Assembly (NCBI GenBank): GCA_028704385.1
Contig: JAQVLA010000001.1
Span: forward strand, 1-64,000
Direction: 5' to 3'
DNA from: Bacteroidales bacterium
Lineage (GTDB): Bacteria; Bacteroidota; Bacteroidia; Bacteroidales; F082
Length of the DNA: 64,000 nucleotides
The position numbers were made by a program, and so were the translations under genes. A model generated the notes under the pieces. It searched no databases. It had not been told where the DNA came from and saw nothing but the letters and a program-made list of their open reading frames with translations. Positions within the stretch are counted from its first letter, which is position 1; every line of letters starts with the position of its first letter. Of this stretch, positions 35,497 to 44,708 are shown one piece after another.

Positions 35497-36575
35497 AATT
35501 GTAGCGGTGAAGGACCTTCCCCAACTTTATCGTCAATCCATTTTCCATTTTGACACCAGTGGATCAATTCATTTTGAATATAATCCAGAACCTTTTCCCT
35601 TTCATTTTCGGGATAGAGCAAATGTATATTTGGCCCGGCATCTAAGGTAAAGCAAATTGGGATTTTGGTGATTTGTCTAAAATTCCGGATTGCATTGATG
35701 AGGTTGAGACTGTTCGGTTTCATAAGTAAGTAGGCTGGTTTCGAGCTCATCATCAGGGCATGAAGCTGCAGTGCTTCTGATTCGGTGATTTGTATAAATT
35801 GTTCCAAATCGCCTTTTTGGAGTGCAGTGAGAAGCTCAACGGTATTATTGTTTGCAGTTTGATACCTGGCCCTGGCGTATGGATTTTGATCCATCAGTGC
35901 ATGGCCGGCCCTGCTCGAAACAGTTTTTTCCGCAGCATCAGTAATCAGAATACTGTCGTAATAATATGCAAAAACAGGATGTACATGCGACTGCAAGGGT
36001 ATTGCAAAGTGATCGTTGCTTTCTTTAACAACAGCTGTTTTGCCCCACAATGCTGCATACGGAAATACCGATCGCGAGGCACTACCCGAAGCAAGCCGCG
36101 AAAACCAGGAAGCTTTCATTAAGTCAATTGGTTGATGACTGAATTTTTGCTCCAGATCGAGGATGCCCATCACAAGCGCACTCATGGCTGATGCGCTGGA
36201 GGCAATGCCGGAAGAATGTGGGAATGTGTTTCTGCTTTCTATCTTAAGATGTAACTGATCCAGGAAAGGAAAAAATGATTTGATCTTCAGCAGAAACTGT
36301 TCAATTTTTCGTCCGAATGTTTCATTTGGCCTGCTGTCAAATTTAAAGCTGAGCAAACCTTCACCCTTTTTTCGCATTGAATAATGGATGCTTGTTTCGG
36401 TGCGCGATTCACTCAAAGTGAACGAAATGGATGGGTTGTTGGGCAATTGGTTGCCGTGCTTGCCCCAATATTTTACAAGTGCAATATTAGAAGGGCTTTG
36501 CCAGGAAATACTCCCATCAATAATTGTCGTGGCATGAACGGCTTCTTTAAGCCATTTTATTTCTGATTCTTGCAT
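35493..36575 (-). CDS. mvaD: Diphosphomevalonate decarboxylase
   Basis: 360 residues from ATG 36575 (a TTG one codon earlier is rejected). It converts mevalonate diphosphate to isopentenyl diphosphate with ATP. NIALVKYWGK and NNPSISFTL are the highly specific N-terminal block; SSGIASSASAMSALVMGIL is the ATP loop; RLASGSASRSVFPYAALW is the catalytic block; FTLDAGPNIHLLY contains the conserved Asp. It lies 10 bases after the GYDIA kinase and overlaps the mevalonate kinase by 4 bases. Confidence 0.95.
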   Translation of the reverse strand: MQESEIKWLKEAVHATTIIDGSISWQSPSNIALVKYWGKHGNQLPNNPSISFTLSESRTETSIHYSMRKKGEGLLSFKFDSRPNETFGRKIEQFLLKIKSFFPFLDQLHLKIESRNTFPHSSGIASSASAMSALVMGILDLEQKFSHQPIDLMKASWFSRLASGSASRSVFPYAALWGKTAVVKESNDHFAIPLQSHVHPVFAYYYDSILITDAAEKTVSSRAGHALMDQNPYARARYQTANNNTVELLTALQKGDLEQFIQITESEALQLHALMMSSKPAYLLMKPNSLNLINAIRNFRQITKIPICFTLDAGPNIHLLYPENEREKVLDYIQNELIHWCQNGKWIDDKVGEGPSPLQL

Positions 36576-36585
36576 CAATTTGGGC

Positions 36586-37518
36586 TTAAAAGGTTAATTC
36601 ATCAAATCGAAATACCGGCTTTAGTCCTTTGGTTTCAAAATATTTTTTCGTTTCCTTTTCATTTTCCTGTGAAGCTGCCAACAAAAAATCCCCTCCCCAC
36701 GCACCAAGAGATTTTAGTGCGCCTTTAAAGTCCGGAAATTGATTTTTTACAGGTGGTAAATCAACAAGCTGGGATATCAGATGTTCATGTTGGATTATCA
36801 GTTCACAAAAATCATGAAAGTTATTGCACTGAATGATATTCTCGGTTAATTGATTCATTCGTTCAACGGCTACTTGTATTTTGTCGGCAGTAGTTTCCTC
36901 CTGAAACCGATGGATCGCCCCGGCACTGTCCTGCTTTTTGCCCTGATAAACGAAATAAAGTTTCGATTTAAAAGCCGGATCAAATGTTACCGGTTGAATG
37001 GTAGGCTGTAGGCCTTTTAATTTATAAATTATTGGATATGAAACCTGAGCACAGGCAATATCATAACCCGAACCACCAATTGAGAAATTGAGCAAAGTAT
37101 AGGGATTTACTTTGGCCCAACGTGACAGCATCACAATTAAGGTGGAACTGCTTCCAAAGCCCCATTCCGGATCAAAATTCATTTTGGTTTTGAAATGATA
37201 GGACAGGTTGCCGGAAAAAACATTCGGATTGAGTTGGCTTAATGTAATTAGAATCAGTTGTAACTTGTTGGTCACAACTGAATTACTGGTTTCGATAATT
37301 GAGAGATCAGCCTGATTAAATCTCGTTTTAAACCATAATCCATTGGGCAGAGTGGCTTCCCACAGTATTTCAGGCTTTTTGTCAGCAACCTGGCTACGTA
37401 CCGTCATTTGCTGCCCTTTGTTTACAGGCAAAGCGAGTGCTCTGGCACCATAAAGCACAAGATATTCTCCGGTTAACAGGAGTTTTCCGTTTGCTTTAAA
37501 TGTTTGAATATTATCCAC
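36586..37518 (-). CDS. GYDIA-family GHMP kinase
   Basis: 310 residues from a GTG start that directly abuts the TAA stop of the HMG-CoA reductase gene. GHMP motif 1 is GKLLLTGEYLVLYGARALAL; the ATP loop is WGFGSSSTLIVML; the name-giving GGSGYDIACAQ follows. The C-terminal loop is less conserved than in the other kinases here. The family is known from mevalonate gene clusters of Bacteroidota, with the enzyme activity not settled. As no separate phosphomevalonate kinase is in the operon, this protein is the natural candidate; that is inference. Confidence 0.85.
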   Translation of the reverse strand: MDNIQTFKANGKLLLTGEYLVLYGARALALPVNKGQQMTVRSQVADKKPEILWEATLPNGLWFKTRFNQADLSIIETSNSVVTNKLQLILITLSQLNPNVFSGNLSYHFKTKMNFDPEWGFGSSSTLIVMLSRWAKVNPYTLLNFSIGGSGYDIACAQVSYPIIYKLKGLQPTIQPVTFDPAFKSKLYFVYQGKKQDSAGAIHRFQEETTADKIQVAVERMNQLTENIIQCNNFHDFCELIIQHEHLISQLVDLPPVKNQFPDFKGALKSLGAWGGDFLLAASQENEKETKKYFETKGLKPVFRFDELTF

Positions 37519-38871
37519 TTAACTGCGGAGTGATGCGATGTATTTACTTACACTCGAAAATGAAACCTTTTGATCTTTGAAGTGATCAACAGCAGCTGAT
37601 TTTTCCTTTTCACTGGCATTAAAATGATTGAGGATATTGAAGAGATGCATTTTCATATGACCTGCCTGTATGCCAATGGTTGTTAGTGATTTGACAGCAG
37701 AAAAATTATTTGCAAGACCCATCACAGCAGCGATCATCATTAGTTCATTAGCTGTCGGATTACCGAGTAGCTCTAATGATTGTTTGGCAAGTGGATGCAG
37801 ACTGGTCAATCCGCCAACAGTACCCAATGCAAGCGGAACTTCAAGAATAAAACGGAAGAGGTTATTTTCAATTTCCACGCGCGAAAGGCTTTGGTAACGG
37901 CCATGGCGGGAGGCATAAGTGTGTCCGGCAGCTTCAATAGCGCGGAAGTCGTTTCCGGTAGCAATTGCCACCGCATCAATGCCGTTATAGATTCCTTTGT
38001 TGTGTGTTGTAGCCCTGTAAGTATCAATTTGCGCGATTTTTACCGCCTTCTCAAATTTGCGGGCAAATTCCAGTCCGGAGAGTTTTTCATCCACATTTTC
38101 CAATTTATCAATCGAACATTCAACCCAGGTTTTCACCACACATTCGGGGGTGTAGTTCGAAAGAATTGCCATGATGATTTCAACCTGACGCTCTTCGGTA
38201 CTGAGTTGAATTTGTTCTGATAAAAACTGTCTGAGGCTTTGGCCAAATTCTTCGAGCACAGAATTGATGAAGTTGGCTCCCATCGAATCGCGTGTGTCAA
38301 ATGTAACAAGCAATTGATAATAATTGGCAAGTTGATCAGTCAAATCAACCAACTGAATATCCAGTACACCGCCTCCTCTTTTTTCCATGTTGGCGGTGAT
38401 TGGTTTTGCTGATTGGATTAAATAGGCTTTGATCTGTGGCATCAGATGCCTGAGTGTATCAGCCTTCCCGGTCCAGTTGAAATGTACCTGTCCTATTTTT
38501 TTTACGTCCACAATTTCAGCATGAAACCCACCTCTTTCGCTCCAGAATTTTGCTGCTGCTGATGCCGCTGCAACCACCGAGCTTTCTTCTATAACCATCG
38601 GAACCAGATAGTTGCGTCCGTTGATAATCACATTGGGGGAAATACCATAAGGGATGTAAAAGTTTGTTATAGTATTTTCGCTGAATTCATCAAAAAGCTT
38701 TTGCTGATTCTCATCTGTATGCCAAAAGCTTTTTAGCAGGCTGATTACTTCGCCCGGATTTTCGAAGTATTCTGCAACCAATTTTAGCTTTTCTTCCTTT
38801 AATAATTTGGAAAAGCCTTTTATAATGATATCACGTTTTCTTATCATGGATACCTTTTGTTTGTTCTGCAT
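37519..38871 (-). CDS. mvaA: Hydroxymethylglutaryl-CoA reductase, class II (degradative type)
   Basis: 450 residues from ATG 38871; ATG 38847 is an alternative. It reduces HMG-CoA to mevalonate. The class II active site is visible: Glu95/96 in VIEESSVVAAAS, Lys292 in THNKGIYNG, Asp308 in GNDFRAIEA and His405 in AGHMKMHL, with spacing like the Pseudomonas mevalonii enzyme. GGGVLDIQLVDL and MGANFINSVLEEF are conserved. 'Degradative' is the family name only; the operon with mevalonate kinase and decarboxylase shows a biosynthetic role. It is the first gene of the mevalonate operon. Confidence 0.95.
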   Translation of the reverse strand: MQNKQKVSMIRKRDIIIKGFSKLLKEEKLKLVAEYFENPGEVISLLKSFWHTDENQQKLFDEFSENTITNFYIPYGISPNVIINGRNYLVPMVIEESSVVAAASAAAKFWSERGGFHAEIVDVKKIGQVHFNWTGKADTLRHLMPQIKAYLIQSAKPITANMEKRGGGVLDIQLVDLTDQLANYYQLLVTFDTRDSMGANFINSVLEEFGQSLRQFLSEQIQLSTEERQVEIIMAILSNYTPECVVKTWVECSIDKLENVDEKLSGLEFARKFEKAVKIAQIDTYRATTHNKGIYNGIDAVAIATGNDFRAIEAAGHTYASRHGRYQSLSRVEIENNLFRFILEVPLALGTVGGLTSLHPLAKQSLELLGNPTANELMMIAAVMGLANNFSAVKSLTTIGIQAGHMKMHLFNILNHFNASEKEKSAAVDHFKDQKVSFSSVSKYIASLRS

Positions 38872-38946
38872 CAAATGTGGTCATCAAAGACAGGAACAAA
38901 TTAACGGAATATAAGTTTCATAATCAAAGAAATCCATAAAATCTTT

Positions 38947-39492
38947 TTACCATTCATCTTCAACCTGAACAGGTTCTGGTTTCATTTTCTCGATCAAAAA
39001 AGCACTCCATTGATCCACGTATTCGGCAATTTGATCCAGATAATTTTCCCATCGGGGATCGTAAGCAGGGTCTTCTTTATCAAGCCAGCGTTCAATTTCG
39101 AAGCGTGATGCTGTTTTCAGAAGCAAATCGGTAATGGTGTAACGGTAACGATTGTCTTTCACTTCCACTGTAAACTCGTAGATCACTGTGGGGCCGGTTT
39201 GTTCCAAGCCTTTTTCGTCGGTATATTTGAGCCGGATCGTATGTTTGCCCATGATTTTTCCTGATGGGGCATCACGAACTATTGTAACCCTTACAGGATC
39301 TTTATAATAATCGTTGAGCCAAAAAATACAACGGTTGAAGAGTTCCATCTGTTCGCCCTCTTCTTCAATTACTTGTTGAAACTTAATCTTTTTGGCTTCC
39401 GCGTCAAATGGGATAGTCTTTATCTGAGCCAATGCCATTATCGGTAGCATAACGAACAAGAAAAAATGGCTTTTAATGAGTCTTTTCTTCAT
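38947..39492 (-). CDS. Periplasmic DUF4468-like protein
   Basis: 181 residues with a signal peptide ending ALAQ (residue 22-23). The body resembles DUF4468, a TBP-like fold common in Bacteroidota: LFNRCIFWLNDYYKDP is the helix-strand start, SGKIMGKHTIRL the following strands, and VKDNRYRYTITDLLL the family's most typical block. The end is acidic and tryptophan-containing. Function unknown. It is transcribed in the same direction as the mevalonate operon but upstream of it by about 75 bases, without a clear terminator between. Confidence 0.7.
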   Translation of the reverse strand: MKKRLIKSHFFLFVMLPIMALAQIKTIPFDAEAKKIKFQQVIEEEGEQMELFNRCIFWLNDYYKDPVRVTIVRDAPSGKIMGKHTIRLKYTDEKGLEQTGPTVIYEFTVEVKDNRYRYTITDLLLKTASRFEIERWLDKEDPAYDPRWENYLDQIAEYVDQWSAFLIEKMKPEPVQVEDEW

Positions 39493-39572
39493 GTTAAACA
39501 GATTGATTTATAGCGTGCCTGACAAAAGTAGTAAAAAAGTGGATGGTAAGGGACGAATATTTTTTAAAAGAA

Positions 39573-39602
39573 AAACCGGCTCTGTAAAGTCAGAACCGGT
39601 TT
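39573..39602 (-). terminator. Intrinsic terminator after groL
   Basis: AAACCGG...CCGGTTT hairpin with TCTGAC/TACAGA continuing the stem, followed on the minus strand by T-rich sequence. It lies 26 bases past the groL stop. Confidence 0.8.
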
Positions 39603-39627
39603 AAGGTATAAGTCAATGATCTAATTT

Positions 39628-41277
<1,650 letters not shown>

Positions 41278-41302
41278 TTAAAGTTAATTGCTGATGGTTA
41301 GT

Positions 41303-41581
41303 TTAGATGATTGCAATAATGTCAGATTCGCGCATGATCAGATAATCTTTTCCTTCGATGCTGAATTCGGTTCCTGCATATTTTCCATAGAGTACCAGAT
41401 CACCTTCTTTCACTGTTAAAGGCGTTTCGGCAGTGCCAGGACCAACAGCGATAACGGTTCCTTTCTGTGGTTTTTCTTTGGCTGTATCCGGAATAATAAT
41501 TCCGCTGGCAGTTTTTTGCTCGGCAGCAGCAGGTTCAATGACCACGCGATCGGCTAAAGGTTTTAAAGTCAGTTTTCCCAT
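41303..41581 (-). CDS. groS: Co-chaperonin GroES
   Basis: 92 residues, GroEL's seven-fold lid. [12 protein letters not shown] at the start, the mobile loop [13 protein letters not shown] and [14 protein letters not shown] are all normal. It starts 91 bases downstream of the secG terminator hairpin, so it must have its own promoter; a palindromic -24/-12-like element stands there (41639-41655). No CIRCE operator is present, so HrcA control is unlikely. Confidence 0.97.
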   Translation of the reverse strand: MGKLTLKPLADRVVIEPAAAEQKTASGIIIPDTAKEKPQKGTVIAVGPGTAETPLTVKEGDLVLYGKYAGTEFSIEGKDYLIMRESDIIAII

Positions 41582-41638
41582 AATTTATTTTTTAAGTTAT
41601 TAATCACTTTTGATTCCAACAATGGAACGTTCTGCTGC

Positions 41639-41655
41639 TGGCACATTTTGTGCCA
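41639..41655 (-). promoter_or_regulatory. Sigma-54-like -24/-12 element (also a palindrome) before groS
   Basis: On the minus strand TGGCAC, 6 bases, TGC gives exact GG-N10-GC spacing as in sigma-54 promoters. The same bases form a perfect 7-base inverted repeat TGGCACA/TGTGCCA around three bases, so a repressor site is the alternative. Transcription would start near 41629, about 48 bases before ATG 41581. Confidence 0.45.
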
Positions 41656-41671
41656 AAACCAAAACACAAAA

Positions 41672-41705
41672 AAAATGTCAGAATGTAATGACATTCTGAC
41701 ATTTT
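41672..41705 (-). terminator. Intrinsic terminator after secG
   Basis: A perfect 14-base-pair stem (41672-41685 with 41692-41705) around a six-base loop, followed on the minus strand by a T-rich run. It separates the lptE-secG unit from groSL. Confidence 0.9.
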
Positions 41706-41725
41706 AAATCTCTTTTTAAAAACTA

Positions 41726-42052
41726 TTACTCTTCAAAATCCTGAGCAGGAGGTGCCTGAAAATCTACTGGAGCCGTTTGTTCTATTTGATCGAGCAATTC
41801 GGTATCAAACTGACCGCTTGTGGCATTATATTTAGGAATGGCCAAAGTGGCAACCAGACTTAATACCAACAGTGCTACTGCCATCGACCAGGTGGCTTTT
41901 TCTAAGAAGTCAGCGGTTTGCCGAACACCCATGAACTGGTTTGATGAGGAAAAATTAGAGGCTAGTCCGCCACCTTTTGAATTTTGAACTAACACGATCA
42001 ATCCTAATAAAACACTTATAATCAGGATTAAAACTGAGATAAATACGTACAT
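41726..42052 (-). CDS. secG: Preprotein translocase subunit SecG
   Basis: 108 residues. SecG is the small two-helix partner of SecYE in protein export. Helix 1 is VFISVLILIISVLLGLIVLVQ, followed by the diagnostic GGGLASNFSSSNQFMGVRQT loop, then helix 2 (MAVALLVLSLVATLAI) and an acidic, proline-rich tail that is longer than in E. coli. It is the last gene of the unit starting with the sigma-54 activator. Confidence 0.95.
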   Translation of the reverse strand: MYVFISVLILIISVLLGLIVLVQNSKGGGLASNFSSSNQFMGVRQTADFLEKATWSMAVALLVLSLVATLAIPKYNATSGQFDTELLDQIEQTAPVDFQAPPAQDFEE

Positions 42053-42069
42053 TTTCTTTTATTTAACGT

Positions 42070-42906
42070 TTATTGCTTTTTGGCTTCTTCAATAAGGGCT
42101 GCAAAATAACTACTTTTTTCCGGATATTTCAAACTTAATTTTTCAAAGATTGAAATGGCTTTATCCCGATGTCCCTGATTGAGGTAAATTTTACCTAAGG
42201 TTTCACTTACAATATTTTCCTGATCAACCACACTGTTTTGTGCGAAAGTAAGTGGATTATAAAATTCAGGTTTTGATCTTGAAATGGAAGGGTTTTCGTT
42301 GATAAATTTATCAATCAGTGCTTTTTTTGTTGGTTGAATGCCTTGTTTTTGCCCATTTTGTTCAGCTTTCTTTTCCTGTTCGATGGCTCTTATTCGTTCG
42401 GCCAGAATTCTTTTTAGCTCTTCAAGCGATTGTTTTTTGTGAGGATATTCTGATTTATAAGGGCTTTCTTCTATTTTTTCAATGGTGGATTTGTCTGGTG
42501 CACTTTCTCCTTGCGCCCTGCTAAGTTTTTCAGTTGAAGTGTTTGATTTTATTTCAGGTTCTTCAATCTGATTATTTTCAACCTTATTTTCATCGGCCTG
42601 GTTTATTTGTTTCTCCTGACTTTTTTTTGTGTGGCTATATTCATCGGGCAGGTCTGGCAGTTCTCTTAACTGAGCAATTTTGCTGATGTGAAGCCTGAGA
42701 ATGTTTCTGTCAGGAACAAGACATGCAGCCAATTTGAGTTGGCTGTCGTAAACAATATGATTTGTCAAATGCATATTGATGGCAAGCAAACTCTGAACAA
42801 TACCGCTGTAAGGAAATTGAATAGCCAAATCCATCAGGTTGGTGATGGATTCCTTATTGAGTTTTTCAGGCTCTTTGAGGTATGTGATAAAACTTGCTTT
42901 ATCCAT
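42070..42906 (-). CDS. TPR-containing protein between lptE and secG
   Basis: 278 residues, no signal peptide. The N-terminal 85 residues are helical (LMDLAIQFPYSGIVQSLLAI) and typical for a family of this phylum at this locus. Residues about 95-200 are a charged, Gln/Lys/Glu-rich linker. The C-terminal 60 residues contain a tetratricopeptide-like pair (VSETLGKIYLNQGHRDKAIS, IFEKLSLKYPEKSSYFAAL). Function unknown; its fixed position suggests a link to envelope assembly. It starts 10 bases after lptE ends. Confidence 0.7.
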   Translation of the reverse strand: MDKASFITYLKEPEKLNKESITNLMDLAIQFPYSGIVQSLLAINMHLTNHIVYDSQLKLAACLVPDRNILRLHISKIAQLRELPDLPDEYSHTKKSQEKQINQADENKVENNQIEEPEIKSNTSTEKLSRAQGESAPDKSTIEKIEESPYKSEYPHKKQSLEELKRILAERIRAIEQEKKAEQNGQKQGIQPTKKALIDKFINENPSISRSKPEFYNPLTFAQNSVVDQENIVSETLGKIYLNQGHRDKAISIFEKLSLKYPEKSSYFAALIEEAKKQ

Positions 42907-42916
42907 AAAATGTTGT

Positions 42917-43441
42917 TTACCAGTTTACAACAGATTTATTGAAAATATCATCGACTAGCATTTCAACTATTTCGGTTATCAATGTTTGTTTCACTGCGTT
43001 TAAGTCCTGTTCACTTGGATAGTCTTTGTATTGCGTAAACTTGGTTTCAAAGTTACTGCTTTCTTCATACTTATTCGTAAAACGTACATTCACAGTAATC
43101 GTAAGGCGATTGAGGGCAGCCGTTTGATCACTTTGAATAGCAACCGGGGTAGTTCTGTAATCGGTAATTTCGCCTTCGAAAGCAAGATCACCGTTCTGAT
43201 TAATCATATTCAGTGTTGTCTGATTCATGAATCTGTCGCGCAGACCATTTGTGAATTCATCACTTAACAACGGCTCAACCAGCATGGCAGTATTTTGAAA
43301 ATACTGTACTGAAACGGTCTTGGCTTCCGGTGGAATAGAGGCTCCCGTAAAGGAATATACCCCGCAACCGTTCAGTAAGGGCAGGCTGATCAGCAGGAGT
43401 ACAACTAATTGAAATTTAATTTGGAAACGTGCAATGTGCAT
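42917..43441 (-). CDS. lptE: LptE-like LPS-assembly lipoprotein
   Basis: 174 residues from ATG 43441; the TTG two codons upstream overlaps the previous stop. A lipobox LLNGC (Cys26) is followed by GVYSFTGASIPPEAKTVSVQYFQN, characteristic of the Bacteroidota LptE family. LptE plugs the LptD barrel that places lipopolysaccharide in the outer leaflet. GEITDYRTTPVAI and NRLTITVNVRFTN are further conserved strands. It follows the sigma-54 activator by 2 bases. Confidence 0.88.
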   Translation of the reverse strand: MHIARFQIKFQLVVLLLISLPLLNGCGVYSFTGASIPPEAKTVSVQYFQNTAMLVEPLLSDEFTNGLRDRFMNQTTLNMINQNGDLAFEGEITDYRTTPVAIQSDQTAALNRLTITVNVRFTNKYEESSNFETKFTQYKDYPSEQDLNAVKQTLITEIVEMLVDDIFNKSVVNW

Positions 43442-43443
43442 AA

Positions 43444-44673
43444 TCAAAGGTTGATGTTGTATTCTTTAATTTTTCTGTAAAGGGTGCGCTCGCTGATACC
43501 CAACTCCTGTGCAGCACTTTTCCTTTTTCCCTTGTGTTTTTCAAGGGCTCGTTTGATCATGTCGATTTCAGTCTTTTCGAGTGAGAGGTTTTCGTCAATG
43601 ACTTCAGAAGGCTGGAACCCTGATCTGTCAGCATCAAGTTGTTGAATCTGAATTTCGGGCAGGTGTTCATTTTCAAATTCATCCAGATCATCAGCAAATT
43701 GTCTGATTATTTGGTTGTTGCTGTGTCCAAAATCATCGTCAATGCCTTTGGCTGTAATAATTTCGGCCATGGTCTTGCGCAAATCAAGGATGTCTTTTTT
43801 CATATCAAAAAGCACCTTGTATAAAATGTCTCTTTCTGAAAGCTTTTCCTTTTCATCCTGACCTTTGTAAAGAACGGGCAGGGAATTGCTGTTGTCAGCC
43901 GGAAGATACATCTTAAGTGTTTGAGCATCAATTCGTTTTTCCTTTTCGATAATAGAGATTTGCTCTGTCACATTTTTTAGCTGACGGATGTTTCCCGGCC
44001 ATCGATAGGCTTCAAGTAACTGCACTGCCTCATCGGTGAGTTGAAGTGGTGGCATGCGGTATTTTTCTGCAAAATCATTGGCAAACTTTTTAAACAGCAT
44101 CAGGATATCCTCTTTTCTTTCTCTCAATGGAGGAATCATGATGGGAACTGTATTGAGACGATAATACAAATCCTGACGAAACTCACCTTTTGCAATGGCT
44201 TCCGGAATGTTAACATTGGTGGCAGCAACCACGCGCACATCGGTTTTGATCACTTTGGAGGAACCGACTTTAAGAAATTCACCTGTTTCGAGCACCCGAA
44301 GAAGCCTGACCTGTGTCGAGAGTGGAAGTTCGGCAACTTCGTCCAGAAAAATTGTGCCGCCATCCACCACTTCAAAATATCCTTTGCGGGCTTCGTGCGC
44401 ACCGGTAAAAGATCCTTTTTCGTGACCAAAAAGCTCCGAATCTATCGTGCCTTCCGGAATGGCACCACAGTTTACGGCAATGTAGGAGCCGTGTTTTCGG
44501 GCACTTGCCTGATGAATTATTTTTGGGAAGACTTCTTTTCCGGTGCCACTTTCGCCGGTTATCAAAACTGTCAGGTCGGTGGGAGCAACCTGCACCGCCA
44601 CATGTATGGCGCGTTCCAGAAAAGGATCGTGTCCGATAATTCCAAATCGTTGTTTGATCGACTGAAGTTCCAT
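43444..44673 (-). CDS. Sigma-54-dependent transcriptional activator without receiver domain
   Basis: 409 residues. The protein begins directly with the AAA+ domain: Walker A GESGTGKE (40-47), the sigma-54-contact loop GSFTGA (87-92, Ser in place of Ala), Walker B and DEVAELPLSTQVRLLRVLE. About residues 255-360 are a linker of unknown type with acidic and Asp-rich segments; the last 50 residues are a Fis-type helix-turn-helix (AAQELGISERTLYRKI). Lacking an N-terminal sensor it may be constitutive, or be controlled by another protein. It heads the lptE-secG unit; a candidate sigma-54 site is in front of groSL just downstream. Confidence 0.93.
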   Translation of the reverse strand: MELQSIKQRFGIIGHDPFLERAIHVAVQVAPTDLTVLITGESGTGKEVFPKIIHQASARKHGSYIAVNCGAIPEGTIDSELFGHEKGSFTGAHEARKGYFEVVDGGTIFLDEVAELPLSTQVRLLRVLETGEFLKVGSSKVIKTDVRVVAATNVNIPEAIAKGEFRQDLYYRLNTVPIMIPPLRERKEDILMLFKKFANDFAEKYRMPPLQLTDEAVQLLEAYRWPGNIRQLKNVTEQISIIEKEKRIDAQTLKMYLPADNSNSLPVLYKGQDEKEKLSERDILYKVLFDMKKDILDLRKTMAEIITAKGIDDDFGHSNNQIIRQFADDLDEFENEHLPEIQIQQLDADRSGFQPSEVIDENLSLEKTEIDMIKRALEKHKGKRKSAAQELGISERTLYRKIKEYNINL

Positions 44674-44708
44674 GATATTTTATTACTTGCTAAAGATAAT
44701 CAAAACTG

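Noticed and set aside
41582-41638. CIRCE/HrcA operator before groS
   Set aside because: No TTAGCACTC-N9-GAGTGCTAA repeat is present; only the TGGCACA palindrome is found.
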